Shown here: positions 41,869 to 50,036 of the stretch, piece by piece
How the letters are laid out: each line of letters begins with the position of its first letter
Numbering within the stretch: position 1 is the first letter of the stretch
Source of the DNA: Saprospiraceae bacterium
Lineage (GTDB): Bacteria; Bacteroidota; Bacteroidia; Chitinophagales; Saprospiraceae
Direction: 5' to 3'
DNA length: 54,313 nt
NCBI GenBank assembly: GCA_016787285.1
Contig: JAEUUV010000190.1
Span: 1-54,313 of the forward strand
Notes under the pieces: generated by a model
Seen by the model: the letters and a program-made list of their open reading frames with translations, nothing else
What the model was told of the DNA's origin: nothing
The model's database searches: none
Program-made: the position numbers and the translations under genes

Positions 41869-42813
41869 ATGTCTCGTTTCGATCAAATAGAACGCTACCT
41901 GCAGGGGCACATGGCCGCAGAAGAATTGCAGGCTTTCGAGGCCGAAATGGCCGCCAACCCGGAACTGGCCGCGCTCGTCCGCCAACACCGGCTGGAACGG
42001 CATGGCCTTGAACTGCTCGTCGAGCGCGACCTGCTGGCCAAAATGCAAGCCTGGGACCGCGAAACGGAACTCTTCCAGCAAGTGCAGCCGCGTCGAGCCG
42101 TAGTGCGGCCCATGACCTGGGTACTGCGTGCCGCCGCCGTGCTGGCGTTGGCCGCGCTCGGCTACTGGCTTCTGCGCGACGATTCCGCTTCCTCTACCGC
42201 GCCTTCTGCCCCCATCGTGCGCACGCAGCCGGAGATCAAACCACGCGTGCCGACCGTGCGAAAACGCCAACAGCCCATCCCGCAACGCGAACAAATGCCT
42301 GAAAACGAGCCGGCAGAAGAGATTGCACAACAAACTCCGTCTGAACCCGCCCCGGCACCTATCGAAGAAATGTCGCCGGAAGATGATCTGGATTATGCCG
42401 CACTCGCCGGCGAGTTTTTCCGCGAACGCGATTTCGTAGCGCCAACCAGCAGCAAAAGCGGTTCCGCGAGTTATGACCAGACGCTGAAAAATTTTCAGGA
42501 CGGGAAATACAACGATATTATTTCAAAAACGTCGCCCGACAGCGGCGGCGACGATGCCGTCGGGCAGAAAGAACTGCTCGCCCTTGCCCAGTACAAAAGC
42601 GGCCGCTATACGGACGCAGCAAGCACCTTCCGAACGATCATTGCCGGCGGCCGGCAGCCCTACGTCCAGCGGGCCGAATGGGGGCTTACCCTTGCCCTCT
42701 TGCAGGAACTGCCTACTAAAAAAGGCCAATTCTACCGGGCGCTATCGGATATTTTGCGCAACCCGGATCATCTGTTTTACACGAAAGCGAAGCGTCTGGA
42801 AGAAAGGCTTTAA
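41869..42813 (+). CDS. Anti-sigma-factor-like membrane protein with TPR tail
   Basis: A 314-residue protein. Residues 1-75 are helical, with FDQIERYLQGHMAAEELQAFEAEMAANPELAALV, the usual pattern of cytoplasmic anti-sigma domains in Bacteroidota. A transmembrane helix lies at about 84-104 (WVLRAAAVLALAALGYWLL). The extracytoplasmic part starts with a Pro/Glu-rich linker and ends with TPR-like repeats (FQDGKYNDIISKTS, ALAQYKSGRYTDAASTFRTII). Envelope stress could be sensed by the TPR part. The start at 41869 is preferred; the gap from the sigma gene carries a degenerate CGTAA-type short repeat (41841-41866). The gene is followed by repeat DNA and then the MmeI-like gene. Confidence 0.82.
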   Translation: MSRFDQIERYLQGHMAAEELQAFEAEMAANPELAALVRQHRLERHGLELLVERDLLAKMQAWDRETELFQQVQPRRAVVRPMTWVLRAAAVLALAALGYWLLRDDSASSTAPSAPIVRTQPEIKPRVPTVRKRQQPIPQREQMPENEPAEEIAQQTPSEPAPAPIEEMSPEDDLDYAALAGEFFRERDFVAPTSSKSGSASYDQTLKNFQDGKYNDIISKTSPDSGGDDAVGQKELLALAQYKSGRYTDAASTFRTIIAGGRQPYVQRAEWGLTLALLQELPTKKGQFYRALSDILRNPDHLFYTKAKRLEERL

Positions 42814-42816
42814 CAG

Positions 42817-42867
42817 TTTTGAGTTTTGCTTGCCCGCCGAAGCCTTGGCGAAGGTGGGAGTTTTGAG
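42817..42867 (+). repeat. TTTTGAG array interrupted by a palindromic element
   Basis: TTTTGAG at 42817-42823 continues as TTTTG to 42828. It is broken by a 31-bp GC-rich near-palindrome (42829-42859, core CCGAAGCCTTGGCGAAGG) and resumes as TTTTGAG at 42861-42867. The GC-rich piece thus looks inserted into a pre-existing heptamer array. The remaining DNA to 42967 has a weak -7-like TACTTTTA at 42941-42948. Confidence 0.75.
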
Positions 42868-42967
42868 TTGGGGGGCTGGCTGGCCGAACGGATGCCCTGT
42901 CCAAACCTGCCGCGGGAGTACATCGGAAGCCCACAACCCATACTTTTACCCAAAATTTAATCGAAAA

Positions 42968-45706
42968 ATGAACCAACTCTACTACGACCAATGCCGCCGC
43001 CACGCCGAAGCCTTCGTCGCCGACTACCTGCACGTGCGCGATGAAAAAGGCGAGGCCCACTCCTTCTGGGATCGCTTCTTCGAAATTTTCGGCCTCCAGC
43101 GCATCCGGTACGCCAACCACGAGGCCCGCGTGAAACGCGAAGGCAACAGACAGGGCTTCATTGACCTGCTCTGGAAAGGTAAACTGCTCGTGGAACACAA
43201 ATCGGCCGCCAAAGACAAACCCGAAGACTTCGCCGATGCCCTCCGCCAGGCGCAGGAATACGTGGCCGGGCTGCCCACCTCCGACCGACCGCGCAAACTG
43301 ATCGTTTGCAATTTCATCCGATTTCGGATTTACGACCTCACCGCCGCCGATACCTTCGAGGAAGTGGCGCTCGCCGACCTGTCGCGCCGACTCGACGCGT
43401 TCGACTTCTTTCCGGAGTTTGCCGAACTGGCCCGGCAGGAGGAAGAAAAAGTCAACCTCGAAGCCGTGCTGCGCATCAGCAACGTGTACAAAACTTTGTA
43501 CAGCGCCGGGTACCGCGGGCACGATCTCGAGTTGTTGCTCGTGCGCATCCTGTTCTGCGTGTTTGCCGAAGACACCGGCATCTTCGAACCCAAACAATTT
43601 TCCGACTACCTCGAAAAACACACCCTCCCGAACGGCAGCGACATCGGCCCCGGCCTCGAACACCTGTTCCGGGTACTGAACACGCCCGTACGCCTGCGCC
43701 AATTGGACCCGAACGACCCGCTCCACGCTTTCCCCTACGTCAACGGCGGCCTGTTTGCCGACCCGCTCGGCCAAACGCCGCCCTCGCTTTCCGGCATCCG
43801 AAACGCCGTGCTCGGATGCGGCGACCTCTTCGACTGGGCACAGATCAGCCCCGAAATCTTCGGCGCGCTTTTTCAGGAAGCCCTCGATTCCGCCGAACGG
43901 CGCAGCCTCGGCGCGCACTACACCTCCGAAAAAAATATCCTCCGCCTGCTGGAGCCGCTTTTCCTGACCGAGCTGCGCCAGGAACTCAAAAACGCCCGCC
44001 GCGACCGAAAAAAACTCGAAGCCTTTCGCCGGAAAATTAGCCGCCTCCACTTCCTCGATCCCGCCTGCGGCTGCGGCAACTTCCTCGTGGTCACCTACCG
44101 CGAACTCCGCCTGCTCGACCTCGAAGTGGCCCGAATCCTGCAGGGCGACCAGCAGGTGCTCGACATTTCCATGCTCGAAAACGTGCGCCTCGACCACTTC
44201 CACGGCATCGAAATCAAACCCGTGTCGGCGCTTATCGCTCAGGTGGCCCTCTGGCTCACCAAGCACCAGTGCAACCGCCTGCTCAACGCCGCCTTCCACG
44301 CCCACATCCGCACGGTGCCCATTGACGAATCGGCCAACATCGCGACCGCCGACGCCTTGCAAACGGACTGGAGCACCCTGCTGCCCTCGAACGAACGCCT
44401 CGACTACATCGTCGGCAATCCGCCCTTTTCCGGCGCCAAAATCATGGACGATGCCCAGCGAACGGCCATCAAAAACATCTTCGGAAATACCTCCGGCAGC
44501 GGAACGCTCGACTTCGTGACCGGCTGGTACAAAAAAGCCGCCCAATACCTCGACCACTCGCCCGCTACCGTAGCCGCCTTCGTGAGCACCAACAGCATCG
44601 TACAGGGCGAACAGGTGGGCGCACTCTGGGGCGACCTGCTCGAAAACCACCGCGTCCACATCCGGTTTGCGCACCAGACCTTCAAGTGGACCAACGAGGC
44701 GCCCGGTATCGCCGCCGTCTATTGCATCATCGTCGGTTTCGGGAAAACCAAACCCGCCGCCTGCCTGCTGTACGAATACCCCGACATCAAGGGCGAACCC
44801 CTGCCCGCCACCGTGAAAAACATCAACCCCTACCTCGTGGAAGCCGCCGACGTGGTGCTGCGCTCCCGCCAAAAACCGCTGTGCAAGGTGCCCGAAATCG
44901 GGATCGGCAACAAGCCCATTGACGGCGGGCACTACCTGTTCACTACCGAAGAGCGCGACGCTTTCCTGCAGCAAGAACCCCGCGCCGCCCGCTTCTTCCG
45001 CCGCTGGATCGGCTCCGACGAGTTCATCAACGGCTGGGAACGCTGGTGCCTGTGGCTCGGCGAAACGCCGCTGGACGAACTCCGGGAAATTCCGCTCGTG
45101 TGGGCACGCGTGCAGGCTGTGCAACAAACCCGCCTCGCCAGCAAAAGCGAACCCACCCGCAAACTCGCCCAAACCCCGACCCGATTTCACGTCGAAAACA
45201 TCCCGACCACACCGTACCTCGTGGTGCCAAAAGTATCTTCGGAACGCCGCCCTTACATTCCTATCGGATTTGAGCAGCCGTCCACCTTGTCCAGCGATTT
45301 GGTGTTCATCATCCCCGACGCCACGCTGTTCCACTTCGGTGTGTTGCATTCCGAGATGCACATGGCCTGGGTGCGCTACGTGTGCGGGCGCTTGAAAAGC
45401 GACTACCGCTACTCGAAGGACATCGTGTACAACAATTTTCCGTTCCCCGTGGCGGCTGCGCCGGAGCAGCGGGCGGCGGTGGAGGCGGCGGCGCAGACGG
45501 TGCTGGATACGCGGGTGCAGTACCTCGCGGCGGGCAAAAACCTGGCGTTTCTGTACGACCCCGACAAGATGCCCGCCGACTTGCTGGCCGCGCACGGGGC
45601 ACTGGATCGTGCCGTGGATGCGTGCTACGGCGTGGAGCAGCCATTCGCGTCGGAAGCGAAGCGGGTGGCGTATTTGTTTGGGTTGTACGAGGGTTTGGTG
45701 GGGTAG
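42968..45706 (+). CDS. MmeI-like type IIL restriction-modification enzyme (nuclease and N6-adenine methyltransferase in one chain)
   Basis: A 912-residue protein that aligns by eye along its whole length with MmeI (919 residues). The N-terminal nuclease centre is D66-x9-E76-H-K78, matching D70-x9-E80-x-K82 of MmeI. The methyltransferase has motif I at D364 (LDPACGCGNFLVVTYRELRLL) and motif IV NPPF at 484-487. The C-terminal specificity region includes KVSSERRPYIPIGFEQ, SSDLVF and CGRLKSDYRYS. Such enzymes bind an asymmetric 6-7 bp site, methylate one strand, and cut about 20 bp away. No separate S or R subunit is needed. The ATG at 42968 (MNQLYYDQCRR) fits the MmeI start. The gene appears intact. 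Confidence 0.93.
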   Translation: MNQLYYDQCRRHAEAFVADYLHVRDEKGEAHSFWDRFFEIFGLQRIRYANHEARVKREGNRQGFIDLLWKGKLLVEHKSAAKDKPEDFADALRQAQEYVAGLPTSDRPRKLIVCNFIRFRIYDLTAADTFEEVALADLSRRLDAFDFFPEFAELARQEEEKVNLEAVLRISNVYKTLYSAGYRGHDLELLLVRILFCVFAEDTGIFEPKQFSDYLEKHTLPNGSDIGPGLEHLFRVLNTPVRLRQLDPNDPLHAFPYVNGGLFADPLGQTPPSLSGIRNAVLGCGDLFDWAQISPEIFGALFQEALDSAERRSLGAHYTSEKNILRLLEPLFLTELRQELKNARRDRKKLEAFRRKISRLHFLDPACGCGNFLVVTYRELRLLDLEVARILQGDQQVLDISMLENVRLDHFHGIEIKPVSALIAQVALWLTKHQCNRLLNAAFHAHIRTVPIDESANIATADALQTDWSTLLPSNERLDYIVGNPPFSGAKIMDDAQRTAIKNIFGNTSGSGTLDFVTGWYKKAAQYLDHSPATVAAFVSTNSIVQGEQVGALWGDLLENHRVHIRFAHQTFKWTNEAPGIAAVYCIIVGFGKTKPAACLLYEYPDIKGEPLPATVKNINPYLVEAADVVLRSRQKPLCKVPEIGIGNKPIDGGHYLFTTEERDAFLQQEPRAARFFRRWIGSDEFINGWERWCLWLGETPLDELREIPLVWARVQAVQQTRLASKSEPTRKLAQTPTRFHVENIPTTPYLVVPKVSSERRPYIPIGFEQPSTLSSDLVFIIPDATLFHFGVLHSEMHMAWVRYVCGRLKSDYRYSKDIVYNNFPFPVAAAPEQRAAVEAAAQTVLDTRVQYLAAGKNLAFLYDPDKMPADLLAAHGALDRAVDACYGVEQPFASEAKRVAYLFGLYEGLVG

Positions 45707-45799
45707 GGGGCAACCGCGGCGTATTCTGAATATGCGAAGGACGCGCTCGGCTGGAACGTCCCGAAGTGGCTAATTCCGCTCCAAGTAGTCAAAACTGCC

Positions 45800-45850
45800 C
45801 ACATTGAGCGGAATATGTCTGACATAATCCGCTCAATGTGTCTATTTTTG
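45800..45850 (+). promoter_or_regulatory. 20-bp inverted repeat next to a -7 promoter element
   Basis: The arms at 45800-45819 and 45821-45840 are complementary at 19 of 20 positions around one T (left arm starts CACATTGAGCGGA). TATTTTTG (45843-45850), a perfect -7 element, follows after 2 bp. A half-site AGCGGATTAT recurs downstream at 45860-45869. The arrangement suggests an operator for the ATPase gene at 45870. Confidence 0.6.
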
Positions 45851-45869
45851 CGCACATAAAGCGGATTAT

Positions 45870-47306
45870 ATGGAAAACTTCATCATAGGAAGGCGGCAAC
45901 AAATCCAGGAATTGAACGATGCTTTAGCCTCTGCCAAGCCGGAAATGGTGGCTTTGGTGGGCAGGCGTCGCGTCGGTAAGACCTACTTAGTTCGACAGGT
46001 TTACGGCGACCGGATTGATTTTGAACTGACCGGCGTACAGCACGGCAACATGAATACCCAACTCCAGAACTTTGGCTTCAGCATGGGTAAATATTTTCCC
46101 GATTTCCGGTTGAAAGACAAACCCACTTCATGGCTTGAGGCATTTCATTGGCTGGGACAGGCTCTGGAAATGCTGGGGAAACGCGAAAAATTTGTGGTGT
46201 TTCTGGACGAGCTGCCGTGGTTGGGTTCCCGTCGCTCGGGTTTCGTCGCCGGGTTGGGATACTTCTGGAACAGTTGGGCGTCGCGGCAAAATATCGTCGT
46301 TGTGATTTGCGGCTCGGCGGCCTCCTGGATGATCAAAAAAGTCATCAACGACAAGGGAGGCCTGCACAATCGCGTCACCAAACTGCTGTTCCTCTATCCC
46401 TTCACGCTGGCAGAAACAGAGCAGTACTGCCAGGCAAGACAGATCAGACTCGACCGTTTCCATCTGCTCCAAATCTATATGGTCATGGGCGGGGTTCCTA
46501 TGTACCTGGACCAATTGAAATCTGGGTTTTCAGCGATGCAAAATATCGCCGCAATATGTTTTGCCCAGGAAGGTTACCTGCGCAACGAGTTCGAACGGCT
46601 GTTCGCCTCGCTGTTCGATAACCACACTCAACACGTTGCAGTTGTTCGAGCGCTGGCATCCCGGCGCAACGGCATGACGCGACAGGAGATCATCAACGCC
46701 ACGCACTTCAGCAACGGCGGCATGCTCTCCGAGATATTGGATGAACTTTCGACTTCCGGGTTTGTCACCATTTACAACGGTTATGGGAAAAAGGTGAAAG
46801 AAAGTCTGTACCGGCTCACCGACTTTTACACGCATTTTTACCTCACGTTTATCGAACCGTTGGGCAAGCATAGCAAAATAGAGTTCACGCAATTGAGCGA
46901 TCTGCCGAAATGGAAAACGTGGAGCGGTTACGCGTATGAAAATATTTGCCTGACCCATATTGACCCCATCCGGAGGGCATTGGGCATCAGTGGCATGGCT
47001 ACGTCCGTCGCCTCGTTCGTCGCCGCCCCGAAAGACGGGCTTCCGGGCGCCCAAATTGACCTGCTGATTGACCGGAACGATCAAACCATCAACCTCTGCG
47101 AAATCAAGTTCAGCACTTCGGAATACGCCTTGACCAAGCAGGATACCGATGATTTTGCCCGAAAAAAATCAGTATTCCGGTACCATACCCAAACCAACAA
47201 ACACCTGTTCCTAACCCTCATTACTACGTTTGGAGCAATCAACAATAGCCACAAAATCAACCATGTGGATCAAGTGTTGACCAAAGATCACCTGTTTTTG
47301 GAATAA
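45870..47306 (+). CDS. AAA-family ATPase with DUF234-type nuclease-like C-terminus
   Basis: A 478-residue protein of the family often called archaeal-type ATPase/DUF234. The N-terminus IIGRRQQIQELNDAL leads to the P-loop VGRRRVGKTYLVRQV (residues about 28-43). Walker B is FVVFLDELPWL, and the sensor region is VVVICGSAASWM. A winged-helix-like part (MTRQEIINATHFSNGGMLSEILDELSTSGFV) precedes the DUF234 region. That region contains AQIDLLIDRNDQTINLCEIKFS, a PD-(D/E)XK pattern (Asp, then ExK). Function in bacteria is unclear; a toxin or defence role has been suggested for such genes. It sits next to the MmeI-like gene, and its 3' end overlaps pyrD by 50 bp in antisense. Confidence 0.88.
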   Translation: MENFIIGRRQQIQELNDALASAKPEMVALVGRRRVGKTYLVRQVYGDRIDFELTGVQHGNMNTQLQNFGFSMGKYFPDFRLKDKPTSWLEAFHWLGQALEMLGKREKFVVFLDELPWLGSRRSGFVAGLGYFWNSWASRQNIVVVICGSAASWMIKKVINDKGGLHNRVTKLLFLYPFTLAETEQYCQARQIRLDRFHLLQIYMVMGGVPMYLDQLKSGFSAMQNIAAICFAQEGYLRNEFERLFASLFDNHTQHVAVVRALASRRNGMTRQEIINATHFSNGGMLSEILDELSTSGFVTIYNGYGKKVKESLYRLTDFYTHFYLTFIEPLGKHSKIEFTQLSDLPKWKTWSGYAYENICLTHIDPIRRALGISGMATSVASFVAAPKDGLPGAQIDLLIDRNDQTINLCEIKFSTSEYALTKQDTDDFARKKSVFRYHTQTNKHLFLTLITTFGAINNSHKINHVDQVLTKDHLFLE

Positions 47307-48336
47307 AGCCCTCCAGAATCTCCCGCACCAACCCCGGCCCTTCGTACACCAGTCCGGAGTACACCTGCACCAGATCGGCCCCGGCCTCTATTTTTTCCCG
47401 TGCCGCCGCTGCCGAATCAATACCACCCACGCCGATAATGACCGGCCCTGCGCCTAATTTTCCCCGCAAATAGCGGATCACCTCCGTCGAGCGTGCCCGC
47501 ACCGGAGCACCGCTGAGGCCGCCCGCGCCAATGGCTTCGAGGGTAGTTTTGGGTATGCACAGCCCTGAACGCGCGACGGTTGTGTTGGTGGCGATGACGC
47601 CGTGCAGCCCGGTGGCCTGCACGATGTCGGCTATGTCGTCAAGTTGCTCGTCGCTCAGGTCGGGCGCGATTTTCAGCAGCAGAGGTTTGGGCGAATTATG
47701 GGAGAGGTTTTTATCCTGCAATGCCTGCAACAAGCGGGTCAGCGGCTCTTTTTCCTGAAGGGCGCGCAGGCCGGGCGTATTGGGCGAACTGACATTGACC
47801 ACAAAATAATCCACCACCGGAAACAACGCCTCAAAACACCGGAGGTAGTCGGCGGCGGCCTGCTCGTTGGGCGTGTCCTTGTTCTTGCCGATGTTGCCGC
47901 CGATGATGATGCCCTCGGGTACGCCCAGTGCGCGCAGGCGTCGCAGTCGCTCCACGAGCACGTCGAGACCCTCGTTGTTGAACCCCATGCGGTTGATGAG
48001 CGCCCGGTCGGCGGGCAGGCGGAACAGACGCGGCTGAGGGTTGCCCGCCTGCGGGCGTGGAGTGACGGTACCCACCTCGATGAAACCGAAACCAAGACAG
48101 GCCAAACCGCGAATGTGCTCGCCGTTTTTGTCGAAACCGGCAGCCAGACCCACCGGATTCGGAAAACGAAGCCCCAGCACGTGGCGCTCAAGTTTTTTGT
48201 CGGACACGCCGTACAGGCTTCGCAAAAGCGCGCGCAGAGGCGGTATTTCGGCTGCCAAGTCAAGCAAGGCGGTCGTGACCCGGTGTGCGGTTTCGGGAGG
48301 TAGCAGGAAAAGCAGCGGCTTGAAAAGTCGGTACAT
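47257..48336 (-). CDS. pyrD: Quinone-dependent dihydroorotate dehydrogenase
   Basis: A 359-residue class 2 enzyme of pyrimidine biosynthesis, oxidising dihydroorotate to orotate with FMN and quinone at the membrane. The N-terminal membrane-associating helix (LFKPLLFLLPPETAHRVTTALL) marks class 2. Other blocks are NPVGLAAGFDKNGE, FIEVGTVTPRPQAGNPQPRLFRLPADRALINRMGFNNEG, and the catalytic-loop region NVSSPNTPGLR, then PLLLKIAPDLSD, GVIATNTTV and IIGVGGIDSAAAA. The ATG at 48336 is used. The C-terminal residues IPKTGDLWSTLDPHG are atypical and are encoded opposite the 3' end of the ATPase gene. This suggests that DNA inserted there replaced the original stop. Confidence 0.95.
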   Translation of the reverse strand: MYRLFKPLLFLLPPETAHRVTTALLDLAAEIPPLRALLRSLYGVSDKKLERHVLGLRFPNPVGLAAGFDKNGEHIRGLACLGFGFIEVGTVTPRPQAGNPQPRLFRLPADRALINRMGFNNEGLDVLVERLRRLRALGVPEGIIIGGNIGKNKDTPNEQAAADYLRCFEALFPVVDYFVVNVSSPNTPGLRALQEKEPLTRLLQALQDKNLSHNSPKPLLLKIAPDLSDEQLDDIADIVQATGLHGVIATNTTVARSGLCIPKTTLEAIGAGGLSGAPVRARSTEVIRYLRGKLGAGPVIIGVGGIDSAAAAREKIEAGADLVQVYSGLVYEGPGLVREILEGFIPKTGDLWSTLDPHG

Positions 48337-48397
48337 GCGGTGGTTTGTTTTGTCGAGCCTGCGTGGCATCCGTGTCCCATCTCGCAGCAAGCGCCGG

Positions 48398-48405
48398 CAA
48401 AGGTA
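48398..48405 (-). promoter_or_regulatory. -7 promoter element for pyrD
   Basis: On the minus strand the bases read TACCTTTG, 61 bases before the ATG at 48336, close to the end of the esterase gene (48418). Confidence 0.45.
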
Positions 48406-48417
48406 CTCCACACGCAT

Positions 48418-49872
48418 TCACATTTTCACCGACTTCAGCACCACCAACATTTGCGCGTTTGATACCTGAACGTAGTACAAACCGGGTGGCAATTCCGGCT
48501 CCAAAGGCAGGGCATTGACCCCGGCGACGAGCACCCGCGTCTGCTGCCAAAACTGCCGGCCCTGCGCATCCGACAGGCTCAGATGAACCGGCCCGGCGGG
48601 CGCTTTTTCACAGAACAACACCGGCGCAGTGCCCGAAAACGGGTTGGGCGCCAGGCGAAAACCCGCTGCCCGATCCGATTCTCCGGTATCCACCAAACAG
48701 GGCGGGCTGCCGAGTTTGGCGACCAGCATCGGACTGAAAAAGGCGGCGATGTTTTCGGCGCGCTGCGCCCGGTTGATGACCCAGTGATAACTGCCGTTGT
48801 CATTGAACCGGATACACTCGAACAGGGCAAGGTTGGAATCGAACGCGTTGCAGTTGAAAAACTCGGTCCGCAGGGGCGGCGGCACCGGCAGCGCGGCGAC
48901 TTTGGCAGCAATGGCGCCGTTGCCGAACACGCGCGGGTAGTTGTAGTGCCAGGGTGTAAAACCGAGGTTGCAGAAGGCCGAAAGCGGGTAATACGGGATG
49001 CCGTAGCCATAGGGCACCACCCCGTCGCAGGTCTGGTGGAACAGGTAGAGCGCAGGCTGATTGGGGCCGTCCAGCCAGTTTTCGGCAAAGGCTTGCGAGG
49101 GTAGTCCGCCGTAAAAACTGACCACCCCGAGCACCGACGCATCGTGACCGTTCAGGTTCAGGGTACCGTCAACCGAGCCAAGGTCGGGGCGAACAAGTGC
49201 TCCCGGCGGCAGGGTCGGGGTTTGGGGCAGGCAGTTCAGGGTGTACTTGTTGACCAGATTGCTGCCCGGCACCGGGGCATCGGGCTGGGCGGCGCAGGCG
49301 GCGGGTTTTTCAACAGGCCGGTCGAGCAGGCCCACGGCCAGCGCCACGAAGGCTCCGGCACTTTCGCCGCCCACCAGCACGGCGTGGTTGCAGGTGCTGT
49401 CGGCATACACCCGGGCCTTCAGCCAGCGAATGGCGCCTTTCACGTCCTGCATGCCGCGGTAGATGGCCCGGATGATTTCCAGCGAATCCGCCGCGTACAG
49501 GGCATTGACGTCGGCAGCCTGCGCGGGATTGGCCACATAAAACGCCTTGTGCCAGCCTTTTCGGTAATTGACCGTAGCCACCACATAGCCGCGTGCAGCC
49601 ATTTCCTCGCACAGCCAGGCCATGTCTTCCTTGCAACCGCCGAGCCAGGCGCCGCCATGCACCAGCACCAGCAAGGGTCGCGTGGTGTCGGCGCTGAGCG
49701 GTTTGTACAGGTCGAGCGTGAGCGTGTCCGTCAGGCCGAGGTAGTTGACGGCGGCGCCGTACACGAGGTTTTTTTCCACCTGCCAGGCGTACTGTTTTTG
49801 GGTGAAAGGCGCCTGGGCAGCGAGGGTGATTGTGAGAATAATTGACAGCAGGCAAAGGATCGGTTTACGCAT
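48418..49872 (-). CDS. Secreted alpha/beta hydrolase (esterase) with T9SS sorting domain
   Basis: A 484-residue exported hydrolase. The signal peptide is residues 1-19 (ILCLLSIILTITLAAQ). The oxyanion-hole motif HGGAWLGGCKEDM and the nucleophile elbow GGESAGA with S171 place it among carboxylesterase/lipase-like alpha/beta hydrolases. A central cysteine-containing insertion (HQTCDGVVPYG) precedes the likely acid and His. The last 80 or so residues, from RLAPNPFSG to LPPGLYYVQVSN and LKSVKM, are a T9SS type A sorting domain. The ATG at 49872 starts the signal peptide; the frame extends upstream without support. The substrate is unknown. It converges on nothing nearby and lies upstream of pyrD on the same strand. 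Confidence 0.88.
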   Translation of the reverse strand: MRKPILCLLSIILTITLAAQAPFTQKQYAWQVEKNLVYGAAVNYLGLTDTLTLDLYKPLSADTTRPLLVLVHGGAWLGGCKEDMAWLCEEMAARGYVVATVNYRKGWHKAFYVANPAQAADVNALYAADSLEIIRAIYRGMQDVKGAIRWLKARVYADSTCNHAVLVGGESAGAFVALAVGLLDRPVEKPAACAAQPDAPVPGSNLVNKYTLNCLPQTPTLPPGALVRPDLGSVDGTLNLNGHDASVLGVVSFYGGLPSQAFAENWLDGPNQPALYLFHQTCDGVVPYGYGIPYYPLSAFCNLGFTPWHYNYPRVFGNGAIAAKVAALPVPPPLRTEFFNCNAFDSNLALFECIRFNDNGSYHWVINRAQRAENIAAFFSPMLVAKLGSPPCLVDTGESDRAAGFRLAPNPFSGTAPVLFCEKAPAGPVHLSLSDAQGRQFWQQTRVLVAGVNALPLEPELPPGLYYVQVSNAQMLVVLKSVKM

Positions 49873-50036
49873 GGGAGGAGGGCGTGTTTGAGTACAAAGG
49901 TGGCTGAGAGTAGCGGACATGTTTGAAACAGGTTTCAATTTTTTTCAGAAAAAAATATTTCCCGGGTGAAAGAAAAGCCCAGCAGCCGCGTAGCAGTAGG
50001 TGAAACAAACATTCGCTCACCATAAAAAATGCAGTC

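Noticed and set aside
42716-45595. Open frame of about 960 codons on the minus strand opposite the MmeI-like gene
   Set aside because: The plus-strand frame matches MmeI end to end; the antisense frame has low-complexity composition and no motif.
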